From contig NZ_CP129971.1 of NCBI RefSeq assembly GCF_030503855.1, positions 2,542,001-2,606,000 of the forward strand: a stretch of DNA of 64,000 nucleotides, in the 5' to 3' direction. This DNA is from Marivirga salinae (GTDB lineage: Bacteria; Bacteroidota; Bacteroidia; Cytophagales; Cyclobacteriaceae). The notes beneath the pieces were generated by a model. The model did no database searches and was not told the origin of the DNA. It saw only the letters and a list, made by a program, of their open reading frames with translations. The position numbers and the translations under genes are program-made. Below are positions 8,500 through 17,216 of this stretch, in pieces (within the stretch, counting starts at the first letter, position 1; each line of letters starts with the position of its first letter).

Positions 8500-9519
8500 T
8501 TAGTCTTTAATCTCTTCTCTTCCGTCTGCATGAATGGCAAATCTTCCTTTATTTTTATCATGAACATTTTCGTAAGAAGGCCAAGGCCATCCTCCGAACT
8601 CAGTTTTTTGAAATTCCATGATAGTTTCTCTAACCTCAGCAGGATAATTCAATACAAACGGTCCATGTTGAACAACAGGTTCGTTAATTGGTTTGCCTTG
8701 AAGCAATAATAATCTTGCTTCTTCATCACCATTTTTTAGCGTAATGTCAGCTCTTGCATCCAGATATGCGCTATGGTAATGCGGAAGATCAGTTTCATTT
8801 AACTTAAAATCTTTTCCCTTAAAGAAATATAAGTTTCTATTGATTTTATTTTGGCTAGTTGGTAAAGTGAATTCTGCTCCTGGCTCCATTTTTATATGCC
8901 AAATAGCCACTTCATTTTCTGGATTTGCTGCCCAAGAATCAGGAGCTGGTTTTGGAGCGGCTGCGTCCTCAATTTTACCTGCCATTACTTCAATCTCAGT
9001 TGATTTGCCATTAGTATCTTTATGTTTGTAAACTGGAATAGTATCTTTCCAAAGCATGGCAAAGTGAGGCTCTACCTTTTTGCTGTCTCTTGGTAAGTTC
9101 AACCATATCTGAAAAAGCTCTAATGGGTTTTCTTCATTTTCCTTTAGTAAGGGAAACATTTCAGAGTGTTGTACTCCTTTTCCAGCAGTCATCCATTGTA
9201 CATCTCCGTTTCCAAATCTACCCGCAGCTCCTAATGAATCAGAGTGGTCAACTAAACCTTTTCTAACGGCTGTTACGGTTTCAAAACCACAATGCGGATG
9301 TGCTGGGAAGCCAGGAACTTTACTTCCATGATACATCCTCCATCCATCTTTTATGGTGAAATCTTGTCCTATCATTCTGCCATCTAAAGAAGCGGCAGGT
9401 CCCAAATCTTTATTTCCCTTAGGGAAGAAATCCTCATGATGAACACAAAACAAAAAGGGGTCTTGTGTTTGCCAAGGGAAGCTTAGTTTTTCTATTTTAT
9501 TGATTCCTGAATTTTCCAT
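8500..9519 (-). CDS. Pirin family protein
   Basis: A 339-residue bicupin of the pirin family. The metal ligands of the N-terminal cupin are seen in [11 protein letters not shown] and GVQHSEM (His-Pro-His, a later His and a Glu). The C-terminal cupin is also present (about residues 195-310). Pirins bind Fe(II); some oxidise quercetin, others act as redox sensors. It is the first gene of the operon with cysE and cysM, an arrangement that hints at a link to sulfur or redox metabolism, though this is inference. The reading frame is full length. Confidence 0.85.
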   Translation of the reverse strand: MENSGINKIEKLSFPWQTQDPFLFCVHHEDFFPKGNKDLGPAASLDGRMIGQDFTIKDGWRMYHGSKVPGFPAHPHCGFETVTAVRKGLVDHSDSLGAAGRFGNGDVQWMTAGKGVQHSEMFPLLKENEENPLELFQIWLNLPRDSKKVEPHFAMLWKDTIPVYKHKDTNGKSTEIEVMAGKIEDAAAPKPAPDSWAANPENEVAIWHIKMEPGAEFTLPTSQNKINRNLYFFKGKDFKLNETDLPHYHSAYLDARADITLKNGDEEARLLLLQGKPINEPVVQHGPFVLNYPAEVRETIMEFQKTEFGGWPWPSYENVHDKNKGRFAIHADGREEIKD

Positions 9520-9569
9520 GTAGCTACAACGATAATTATCTAATTATTGTTGATGAAAAATGATGTCAT

Positions 9570-10400
9570 TTATGAATTAGAAGGTAATTTTTCTCCACAA
9601 TTATGACAAAATTTTGCGAAATCACCATGTTGCTTAGCTCCACAGTGGTTGCAGCTTCTATTATCAACCTTAAATCTATTTCTATTCATTTCAGAAGTTA
9701 CAATTCCAGTGGGTACTGCTATTATTCCATAGCCCATGATCATAATAAAAGAGGCAACAACTTGTCCTAATGGAGTGATAGGGGCAATATCTCCATAACC
9801 AACAGTAGTAAGTGTTACGATTGACCAATAAATTCCTTTAGGAATATCAGTGAAACCACTTTCAGGTGGTTCAATCAAATACATAATCGCGCCCATTATG
9901 GAAACTAAAATAAGTACTGTGGCAATAAACAGCGTGATCTTCTTTCTACTTGCTAATAGCGCGTTTGAAAGTTGAGAAGCTTCCCCTAAATATTGTGTGA
10001 GTTTGAATATTCGAAAAATCCTTAATAATCTAAGTCCTCTAATAATCATTAAAGACTGAGCACCCACAAAAACAAAAGCTAATAATGAAGGAAGAATTGA
10101 CAGCAAATCTACTACACCAAAAAAGCTTTTTATGTAGTGCCAAGGCTTTTTTACAATGATTATTCTTAAGAAATATTCGATTAGAAAAAAACCTGTGAAT
10201 ATCCATTCAGCCCATAAAAAGTAAGTTCCATAGTTCAGTCGAATTCTACCCACACTTTCCAACACAACAGCCAATACGCTAAGGAAAATGGCTACTAATA
10301 AAAATGCATCAAAGAATTTACCCCAAAAGGTATCCGCCTTAAAAATAATGTTAAAGGTTTTTTCTTTCCATTTAGCACTGGTGTTCGCCTGTTCTTCCAT
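9570..10400 (-). CDS. Voltage-gated potassium channel with C-terminal zinc ribbon
   Basis: A 276-residue inner-membrane protein with six predicted membrane segments. The S4-like helix carries regularly spaced arginines (MIIRGLRLLRIFRIFKL) and the pore loop has the K+ selectivity filter TLTTVGYGDI. After the last membrane helix there is a short soluble tail with two CxxC pairs, CNHCG and CHNCG, about 16 residues apart, a typical treble-clef or ribbon zinc site. Channels of this class usually form tetramers. It is divergent from the solute-binding kinase gene and lies 50 bases upstream of the pirin gene on the same strand. Confidence 0.88.
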   Translation of the reverse strand: MEEQANTSAKWKEKTFNIIFKADTFWGKFFDAFLLVAIFLSVLAVVLESVGRIRLNYGTYFLWAEWIFTGFFLIEYFLRIIIVKKPWHYIKSFFGVVDLLSILPSLLAFVFVGAQSLMIIRGLRLLRIFRIFKLTQYLGEASQLSNALLASRKKITLFIATVLILVSIMGAIMYLIEPPESGFTDIPKGIYWSIVTLTTVGYGDIAPITPLGQVVASFIMIMGYGIIAVPTGIVTSEMNRNRFKVDNRSCNHCGAKQHGDFAKFCHNCGEKLPSNS

Positions 10401-10491
10401 ATGTAAACTTTGATTATCTAAAATGTAATATTTTAATTGAAATATTATTCAAACTTTATAGTAGTTATAGTGTTTATTTTATAAAAATTAT

Positions 10492-10528
10492 AACTTATAT
10501 TTATTTGACTAGACATTAAATATAAGTT
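10492..10528. promoter_or_regulatory. 37-base perfect inverted repeat in a divergent promoter region
   Basis: AACTTATATTTA (10492-10503) and TAAATATAAGTT (10517-10528) are exact inverse copies separated by 13 bases. The element ends 18 bases before the GTG start of the histidine kinase gene and about 90 bases from the potassium-channel start. It could be an operator for a dimeric regulator or a 5' UTR hairpin. There is no T-run, so it does not look like a terminator. Confidence 0.55.
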
Positions 10529-10546
10529 TTAGCTAAACATTGTTAA

Positions 10547-12568
10547 GTGAAATCACTATTAATAACCTTATTATTATCATTTATAATCCCTTCAACTTTA
10601 TTAGGACAAGCTAAAAGTAATAATACTTTGCCTGAAAAATCAATTAATTATGGAATTGATAAAACCTATGAGCCTTATGAATTTGTAAATAATGAGGGTG
10701 AAGCTGCTGGTTTTAATGTTGATATTATAAAAGCAATTGGAAAAGAACTCAATTGGGAAGTTAAAGTTTATCCAGATGACTGGAAAGTAATAAGAGATAA
10801 ATTGGAAAGCACAAATGAATTAGATGTAGCGACCTATTTTAAATCAGCAGGCAGGGAAGATAAAGTGTTGTTTTCAAGTCCCATCAGTTTAGTGTATTAT
10901 TCCATTTTCACCCGGTCAGATAAAGAGCCTGTTGAAGATTTATTTAGTTTGTCAGGCAAAAAGGTGGCTATTCAAGAAGTTACAATAGTTGAAGAGTATT
11001 TTGATCAATTAGGCTTCTTAGATTTGAAGGAGCTTCAAACTTACTCTTCAGAATCCGAGGCTATAGATGCTGTAGTTAGAGGAGAAGCAGATTGTGCTAT
11101 TACGTCCTTTATGACTACCAATTATAAGATGGAATTTGAAAACATTAAAAATATTCAATCTTCCAGCGACCCTGTTTTCATCACTGAATACTGCTTTGTG
11201 GTTAATAAAAAGGATTCCGCTATGCTTGACTCTTTAAACTGGGGATTAAGATTGGTGAAAGCATCAGGCGAATATGATCAATTATTTCAAAAATGGTTAA
11301 CTCCCAAGAAAGGATGGTGGTCTCAGTATCAAGATATGGTCATCATGGTATTTGTCATTTTCTTATTGTTGTCGATAATGGCAGTGATCTATATCTATTC
11401 ATTGCGAAATTTAGTTAAGAAAAAATCTCAGTTAATTAAAAATGAAATACAAACTAGAACAGAAACGGAATGGGAGCTCATAGAAAGTGAGAATTTAAGA
11501 AAGAAAATGGAGGATTTCACTTCCGTAATGCTTGTTGAGACTGATTTAGAACATAATATTACGCAAGCGCCTAAATTGTTTCATTCAATTTTGGGGTTTG
11601 ATGAGGAAGATATTTTGGGAGTCAATATCCATCAATTGTTAAATGTTAAATCTGTAACAAAAGATAAAGAGATTAAAAGTGTTTTAATGAATAAGGAGTT
11701 TCCATATTTAGATGCTGAATATGAATTTAAATCTAGTTCCAATATTCCTGTTTGGATGGAAAGTAGTACTTCGCTTCTATATGATGAGAAAAAAAGAATA
11801 AAAGGATTTAAACAATTCTTAAAAGATATCACTCCACTAAAACAAGCAAATTTAAATTTGAAAGACTTAAACGCTGAGTTAGCTAATTTTATGTATAAGA
11901 CTTCTCATGATGTTAGAGGCCCAATTGCTAACGTTTTAGGTTTGGTGAATTTAGGGAAAATGACTTCTAAAGATAAAGAGATTACAAGCTATTTTGGACT
12001 GATTGATAAAAGTGTTCAAAAGCTTGAACACATCTTTAACGATTTTAAAGAGGTAAGCTTTATTCTTCATGGAGATTTGAATATTACTACTTTTGGTTTG
12101 AAGGAATTAATAGATGAGGTTTCTAATTCTGTGTTTTTGAAGCGAAATAAAGATATCAATAAGGCAAGGATTAAAGTTAAGATAAATTCAGAATCCAATT
12201 TTATAACTTCCGACAGAGCTTTACTTAAAAGATTGTTTTATCAATTAATAGAGAATGTTTTTGAACATAATAACTACTACGATACTGAATTGAAAATTAT
12301 TTTTGAAAAAGATAATTCATCGCAGTATAAGATTTATTTCGCTGATAATGGAGTAGGTATACCTGATGATCTTCAACATAAAGTTTTTGAAGTATTCTTT
12401 AAAGGAAAAAGAAGTGATATAAATATTGGAATGGGACTTTATATGGCAAAAAAAGTAGTCTCAAGGCTAGGTGGTGAATTAAATTTACAAAGTGAAATTG
12501 ATTCAGGGACGACTATCGAAGTCATTTTACCAGTTAGACAAATGGCTGAGAATTTAAATTATAATTGA
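10547..12568 (+). CDS. Hybrid sensor histidine kinase with solute-binding domain and PAS
   Basis: A 673-residue protein starting with GTG; an in-frame TAA directly upstream excludes an earlier start. Order of parts: signal peptide (1-20), periplasmic SBP_bac_3 amino-acid-type binding domain (about 32-250; YGIDKTYEPYEF, GFNVDIIKAIGKEL), one membrane helix (about 263-285), coiled linker, PAS domain (about 315-435), HisKA with phospho-acceptor His454 in SHDVRGP, and HATPase with DNGVGIP and GMGLYMAKK. It probably senses a small molecule outside the cell, as BvgS-type kinases do. There is no receiver domain. No response regulator lies beside it. It ends 1 base before the stop of the opposite kinase gene. 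Confidence 0.85.
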   Translation: MKSLLITLLLSFIIPSTLLGQAKSNNTLPEKSINYGIDKTYEPYEFVNNEGEAAGFNVDIIKAIGKELNWEVKVYPDDWKVIRDKLESTNELDVATYFKSAGREDKVLFSSPISLVYYSIFTRSDKEPVEDLFSLSGKKVAIQEVTIVEEYFDQLGFLDLKELQTYSSESEAIDAVVRGEADCAITSFMTTNYKMEFENIKNIQSSSDPVFITEYCFVVNKKDSAMLDSLNWGLRLVKASGEYDQLFQKWLTPKKGWWSQYQDMVIMVFVIFLLLSIMAVIYIYSLRNLVKKKSQLIKNEIQTRTETEWELIESENLRKKMEDFTSVMLVETDLEHNITQAPKLFHSILGFDEEDILGVNIHQLLNVKSVTKDKEIKSVLMNKEFPYLDAEYEFKSSSNIPVWMESSTSLLYDEKKRIKGFKQFLKDITPLKQANLNLKDLNAELANFMYKTSHDVRGPIANVLGLVNLGKMTSKDKEITSYFGLIDKSVQKLEHIFNDFKEVSFILHGDLNITTFGLKELIDEVSNSVFLKRNKDINKARIKVKINSESNFITSDRALLKRLFYQLIENVFEHNNYYDTELKIIFEKDNSSQYKIYFADNGVGIPDDLQHKVFEVFFKGKRSDINIGMGLYMAKKVVSRLGGELNLQSEIDSGTTIEVILPVRQMAENLNYN

Positions 12569-12569
12569 A

Positions 12570-14564
12570 TTATTTAGGAATAGAAAATGAGAAGATAGTC
12601 CCTTTTCCTTCTTCACTTTTCACCCATATTTCACCACCATTTTTCTCTACAAATTCTTTACATAAAATAAGTCCTAAACCAGTTCCTTTTTCTTTTGCTG
12701 TTCCCTGAGTTGAATGTTTTGTATCTATTCTGAAAATTTTATTAGCAACCTCTTTCGGCATACCAACACCATTGTCAGCTATTTTTACTACATAACGATT
12801 TTTTTCTTCTACTACTCCCATTTTAATTTGTCCACCTTCTTCAGTGAATTTAATTGCGTTTGACAACAAATTTCTAATTACTGTGGTGATGGAGTTAGGA
12901 TGAGCTTTTGCCGTTATGGATTTAGTATTTTTAACTTCAATGTTGATGTTTTTATTTTCTGCCTGTTTCTCTAGTAATTTTTTATTTTCATTCAATGTTT
13001 CAATAAGATCAAATTCTTCAGCGGTAAATTCTATATTTCCTGTCTGAGATCGAGACCATTGTAATAGGTTTTCCAATAAAGTAAAAAGATTTTTAATGGA
13101 TTTATCTAAGTCTTTAGCTAACATTTGAATCTCTTCAGTACTCAAACTGCTAGTATGGTTCATCAATAGACCAGAGAAGGAGGTTAGCGAGTTTAAAGGA
13201 CCTTTTAAATCATGACTGATAATAGAAAAGAATTTGTCTTTTGTTGCATTTAAGTCCTCTAATTCATCATTTTGAGCTTTTACTTTTAGGTTTGCTGCTT
13301 TTAGCCTAGAATTATTTTTTCTCTGTACTATAAATAGTGTCAGAATTAACAATAGGATTATGGCTATTAGTGCCACCATAATGATCAAGAAATTTTTGAA
13401 TCTTTTCTCTTCTTCAAGTTCAAACTCCTTTTGAATTCTATTTAATTCTAATTGGTCAATTAAGCTTTGTTTTTGATTGATGGAGTATCGACTTTGCATT
13501 TTTAAAATACTTCTATCATTTTTCTCCTTTTGAAGAAAATCATCTAAGGCTTTGAATAATTCACTATAATCAAGCGCGTTCTTATAATCTCCTAAATCTT
13601 TATAAGTTTTGCTTAATAATGCATAAGTCTCCTGAACTAACTCTTGATTTTGTGAGCTCTGCGCCAATGGATTAGCTAATCTTAAATTAGCTAATGCTCT
13701 TTCAGCATTGTTTTTTTTCAAATAATATCGACCAACAGAATTATATAAAGCAGCTAACTGTGCTTCTGCATTTTTTATGTCTGTTAAGATATCTAGTGCA
13801 ACCACATAATTTTCATAAGCTTTTTCGGAATTATCTTGCATCAAATATATGTCGCCTATGGCATTTAAGCATTCTGCTTCTTGCAAGGGTGATTTTATTC
13901 TCCTGTAAGTATCTAGAGCATTTTTATAATGAATTAAAGCTTTATCATATACATTTTCATTAGCATATATATCTGCTAAATCCGTATGAGCTTTTGCTTC
14001 AATTTTAGGTATTCTCTCTGCTTTGGCATATTGAAGAATATTTTGATGCTGTTCTATGGATTTACCTGTTTCTCCGGTGGCATAATAAGTATAACCTAAA
14101 TTCTGATTGATATAAAGTCTGAGAGGAGGGATGTTGTAGTTTCTAAGTAGATTAGAAGCTTTTTCCAAAAACTCTTTACCATAATAATAATCTTCTACTT
14201 GTTCAAAAAGTTGATAAAAGCCGATATAGGTGAAAATTAAAGCTGATTCATTTTCTGTTGATTCATCTATTTCTAATGCTCTTATGAGCAGTGCCATCGC
14301 TTTTTCCAGATTGTTGGTTTTATGGATATGGATGAAAGCTAGCTCTTTTGAAATTTTACTTTCAATATCATTCCTGTCAATGTCCTTTGCAGATTGTAAT
14401 TTTTCTTGTTTGTTTTCAAGTAATTCTTCTGCATTTGCTGTAGAAATGTGTTCTTCTAATGCCTTAAACCAATTCCAATCAGAAACAATAGTAGAATTCT
14501 GTGCATGCAGATAGCAGGTTGAAATGGAAAAAAACGTAAGTATTAAAATCGCTTTCTTAGACAT
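12570..14564 (-). CDS. TPR-repeat sensor histidine kinase
   Basis: A 664-residue sensor kinase. It has a signal peptide (1-21), a periplasmic superhelix of TPR repeats (about 35-340), a membrane helix (about 388-410), a coiled coil, a HisKA domain with His451 in SHDLKGP, and an HATPase domain with DNGVGMP and GTGLGL. This architecture is very common in Bacteroidota; the ligand of the TPR region is unknown. The gene starts about 290 bases left of a small lipoprotein gene and converges with the solute-binding kinase with only 1 base between the stops, leaving no room for a terminator. Its response regulator is not identifiable by position. Confidence 0.85.
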   Translation of the reverse strand: MSKKAILILTFFSISTCYLHAQNSTIVSDWNWFKALEEHISTANAEELLENKQEKLQSAKDIDRNDIESKISKELAFIHIHKTNNLEKAMALLIRALEIDESTENESALIFTYIGFYQLFEQVEDYYYGKEFLEKASNLLRNYNIPPLRLYINQNLGYTYYATGETGKSIEQHQNILQYAKAERIPKIEAKAHTDLADIYANENVYDKALIHYKNALDTYRRIKSPLQEAECLNAIGDIYLMQDNSEKAYENYVVALDILTDIKNAEAQLAALYNSVGRYYLKKNNAERALANLRLANPLAQSSQNQELVQETYALLSKTYKDLGDYKNALDYSELFKALDDFLQKEKNDRSILKMQSRYSINQKQSLIDQLELNRIQKEFELEEEKRFKNFLIIMVALIAIILLLILTLFIVQRKNNSRLKAANLKVKAQNDELEDLNATKDKFFSIISHDLKGPLNSLTSFSGLLMNHTSSLSTEEIQMLAKDLDKSIKNLFTLLENLLQWSRSQTGNIEFTAEEFDLIETLNENKKLLEKQAENKNINIEVKNTKSITAKAHPNSITTVIRNLLSNAIKFTEEGGQIKMGVVEEKNRYVVKIADNGVGMPKEVANKIFRIDTKHSTQGTAKEKGTGLGLILCKEFVEKNGGEIWVKSEEGKGTIFSFSIPK

Positions 14565-14820
14565 TATGAATTAACATTAAATATCAAATTAAGCAAAATA
14601 ATTCTGATAGTAAGTATTAGGTAAAGTGTTTTTTGACTAAAAGTCAAGATTTTTTGTATTGAATCAATCATGTTGATTTTTGATTCTAAAATGGCTTAGA
14701 TTTATTTTAATTAGCGATTTTGAAGGTTATTCTTTAAAGCTAAATTATAGCCTGAGTCTAAAAGTTGATAAAAAATGTAATTAATTTAATAATAGATTTT
14801 AAATTTTAGATTAATGGGCT

Positions 14821-14828
14821 TATATTTG
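14821..14828 (+). promoter_or_regulatory. -7 promoter box of the small lipoprotein gene
   Basis: TATATTTG matches TAnnTTTG exactly and lies 27 bases before the ATG at 14856. A -33 TTTG is not obvious. The rest of the 14565-14855 interval is AT-rich with nothing else recognisable except a small palindrome (TTGACT, three bases, AGTCAA) at 14633-14647. Confidence 0.55.
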
Positions 14829-14855
14829 AATGTAAGATATTTAAACGCTTTCGAC

Positions 14856-14987
14856 ATGAAGAGACTTCTATTAGTTATTTTATCAGCATTATTTATTGGA
14901 GCATGTGCTCAAAAAACATGTCCAACTTATTCTTCTAATGATTTGAATATAGAACAAGAATCTAATATAGAAGATCAATCTGTTTGA
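14856..14987 (+). CDS. 43-residue lipoprotein
   Basis: A short gene that length-filtered gene finders may miss. The translation starts MKRLLLVILSALFIGACAQK, with a lipobox FIGAC and Cys17 as the lipidation site, followed by TCPTYSS and an acidic, Asn/Ser-rich tail. Small lipoproteins with a CPTY motif right after the lipobox are common in Bacteroidota, with no known role. Support comes from the well-formed lipobox, the exact -7 box 27 bases upstream and the terminator that overlaps its last codons. It converges with the NtrC-like regulator gene with 13 bases between the stops. Confidence 0.7.
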   Translation: MKRLLLVILSALFIGACAQKTCPTYSSNDLNIEQESNIEDQSV

Positions 14988-14991
14988 TCTT
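14971..14991. terminator. Hairpin overlapping the stop of the 43-residue lipoprotein gene
   Basis: AAGATCAA (14971-14978), loop TCTGT, TTGATCTT (14984-14991); an 8-bp perfect stem. The TGA stop (14985-14987) sits in the 3' arm. The following CCTTTAAT is only a weak T-run, so termination efficiency is uncertain. Confidence 0.5.
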
Positions 14992-15000
14992 CCTTTAATA

Positions 15001-16164
15001 TTATTCAATATACTTTTTTACGTCCTGAGCAGTAATTTTATCAGCTCCTAAAATTATTAGTCTCTCTACTACATTCCGAAGTTCACGAATATTACCACTC
15101 CAATTATATTCCTTTAATTGATTAAGTGCATCTTTATCGATTGATTTTTTCTTTGATCCGTGTTCTTCTGCTATATCACTTAAAAACCTTTCTACCAACT
15201 CGGGAATATCATCTTTTCTATCTTTCAATGGAGGGACATTGATTCTGATCACGCTTAATCTATGGAATAAATCTTCTCGAAATTCACCATTTTCAATAGC
15301 ATCTTTAAGGTTCTTATTGGTAGCGGCAATAATTCTCACATCCACTTTTATGTCCTTATCTCCACCAACTCTATTGATTTTATTTTCTTGTAATGCTCGT
15401 AATACTTTTGCTTGAGCAGACAATGGCATATCACCAATTTCATCTAGAAATAAGGTTCCGCCAGTGGCTTGTTCAAATTTGCCAATTCTCTGCTTCACTG
15501 CTGATGTAAAAGATCCTTTTTCATGTCCAAACAATTCGCTTTCTATTAATTCAGATGGGATTGCAGCACAGTTGACCTCCACCATTGAAGATTTACCTCT
15601 TTCACTTTGTTCATGGATTTGTCTTGCAACCAATTCTTTACCAGTTCCATTCTCGCCTATGATCAACACTCTAGCATCAGTAGGAGCTACTTTAGCAATC
15701 GTATCTTTCACTTCTTCCAATTCCTTGGATGTGCCTATCATTTCATATTTCTTAGAAACTTTCTTTCTGAGCGTTTTAGTTTCAGCCATCAAATTTGACT
15801 TATCTAAAGCATTTCTAACAGATACCAATAATCTATTTAAATCAGGGGGTTTGGAAATGAAATCGAAGGCCCCTTTTTTAGTAGCTTCAACTGCATTATC
15901 AATAGTTCCGTGAGCAGAAATCATGATAAAAGGAATCTCTATGCCTTTATCATAAACAGCATTGAGCAATTCCATACCATCCATTTTAGGCATTTTAATG
16001 TCACAAAGGACAAGGTCGTAATGTTCGCTTTCAATTTTTTTCAAACCTTCAGCACCATTTGCTACTTCCTCTACTTGATATTTTTCGTATTCCAGTATTT
16101 CCTTCAATGTTTGGCGAATACTGGCTTCATCATCGATCAATAGTATTTTGGACATGTTCTTCAA
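15001..16164 (-). CDS. NtrC-like response regulator: receiver plus AAA+, no DNA-binding domain
   Basis: A 387-residue regulator (a second ATG at 16155 is an alternative start). Residues 5-120 are a receiver with acceptor Asp55 in LVLCDIKMPKMDG. Residues about 143-370 are a sigma-54 interaction AAA+ domain: Walker A GENGTGKE, Walker B TLFLDEIGD. The loop that contacts sigma-54, normally GAFTGA, reads GSFTSA. The protein ends shortly after NWSGNIRELRNVVERL with KKYIE, so the Fis-type helix-turn-helix seen in most family members is missing. If it activates transcription it must do so without binding DNA by that domain, or through another protein. It is convergent with the small lipoprotein gene. 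Confidence 0.85.
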   Translation of the reverse strand: MKNMSKILLIDDEASIRQTLKEILEYEKYQVEEVANGAEGLKKIESEHYDLVLCDIKMPKMDGMELLNAVYDKGIEIPFIMISAHGTIDNAVEATKKGAFDFISKPPDLNRLLVSVRNALDKSNLMAETKTLRKKVSKKYEMIGTSKELEEVKDTIAKVAPTDARVLIIGENGTGKELVARQIHEQSERGKSSMVEVNCAAIPSELIESELFGHEKGSFTSAVKQRIGKFEQATGGTLFLDEIGDMPLSAQAKVLRALQENKINRVGGDKDIKVDVRIIAATNKNLKDAIENGEFREDLFHRLSVIRINVPPLKDRKDDIPELVERFLSDIAEEHGSKKKSIDKDALNQLKEYNWSGNIRELRNVVERLIILGADKITAQDVKKYIE

Positions 16165-16197
16165 TTTTGGATAGTTTTCAATATAAATTAAAAAATT

Positions 16198-16598
16198 GCA
16201 AGCCTATAAGCCGAGTTCTGTCCACTCTCAAATAAATTTGAAAGTGCTCTTATCATTTATCTAACGCAGTCTACCCCTTTTTACCATCCCGATTGAATCA
16301 AGATTTTCGGACGAGCAGCCCTTATCCCACAGCTATAAATAGATGTGGAAGCAAAAATGTATGTGACCTTACAACCCGAAAGGTTTACCGTGCACTCGAA
16401 TATTACTATCCGAGACGGTGGGCTCTTACCCCACCTTTTCACTATGACCTCAACGACAAGCGTTAAGGCTACTTGTTTTCTGTGGCACTATCTGTTCCTG
16501 ATTTTAACGTCAAGACCCTTGGTTTCTCAAGGTACGGTGCTCTGTGTTGCTCGGACTTTCCTCCCTCCGATAAATCGAAGAGCGATAAGACGGCTTGC
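16198..16598 (-). ncRNA. rnpB: RNase P RNA (bacterial class A)
   Basis: The catalytic RNA that trims the 5' ends of precursor tRNAs. On the minus strand the 5' region has the signature GGAGGAAAGTCCGAGC followed by AACACAGAGCAC (around 16530-16567), and the 3' region has AGATAAATGATAAG and the universal ACAGAACTCGGCTTA (around 16207-16260). The ends pair as helix P1: GCAAGCC at 16592-16598 with GGCTTGC at 16198-16204. The 401-base length is normal. A T-run on the minus strand follows directly at 16191-16197. Ends are set by P1 and may be off by a few bases. Confidence 0.93.
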
Positions 16599-16707
16599 AA
16601 TTTTATAATTAAATCTTATTGACAAAAATAAGACCAAAAAATGGATTTGGAAGTGTGGCTAGGTGAATTATTAGTCGAAATTAATAAATTGAAAAAAGGG
16701 GGCAAGC

Positions 16708-17106
16708 TTAGTGTACGTCTTGCCCTGTTAATTTATGCTCCCAAGCATCTGCTACAGTAGCAACTTCTTCGATAATATCTTTTAAAACTCCTTCAGTTGC
16801 GCTTTCTTCTAATATGGCCGCTTCAACTCTAATGAAATCATCAACTAGAACAAAACGAGCAGAACAAAATGTAGCATTTGCTCTGATCAAATTCTCTAAG
16901 TTAATGGCTGTATTAAATTCACATACTTTAGATGTAAATTCTATACTAGGTTTATTGGTTATATCACTCTTTTTCAGAGTACCTAGCACTGCTTGATATC
17001 TGTTTCCGCCTAAAGGATAAATAACTACTGACTTATTAGTGTCATACTCTTGGAATTGTCCACCCACTTCATTGGCATAAGATTCCATAAATTCATTGAA
17101 GTTCAT
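16708..17106 (-). CDS. Hypothetical protein, possibly YbjN or chaperone-like fold
   Basis: A 132-residue soluble acidic protein. It begins MNFNEFMESYANEVGGQF and has alternating helix, strand, helix segments of the kind seen in YbjN and type III secretion chaperone-like folds; this is a resemblance by pattern only. There is no signal peptide or membrane segment. It sits alone between rnpB and the Smr gene, on the same strand as both. I do not know its function. Confidence 0.55.
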   Translation of the reverse strand: MNFNEFMESYANEVGGQFQEYDTNKSVVIYPLGGNRYQAVLGTLKKSDITNKPSIEFTSKVCEFNTAINLENLIRANATFCSARFVLVDDFIRVEAAILEESATEGVLKDIIEEVATVADAWEHKLTGQDVH

Positions 17107-17216
17107 AAGGCTGTTATTAATAAATTTTCATAGTCCAATTATATATGATTCCTCAATTAAGGAGATTCATATAATAACAAATTTAGTAAAATATTGTATA
17201 AAATTTAGATATAATT

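Noticed and set aside
16345..16608. An 87-codon plus-strand frame
   Set aside because: It lies inside the RNase P RNA gene on the opposite strand; the conserved RNA motifs explain the region.
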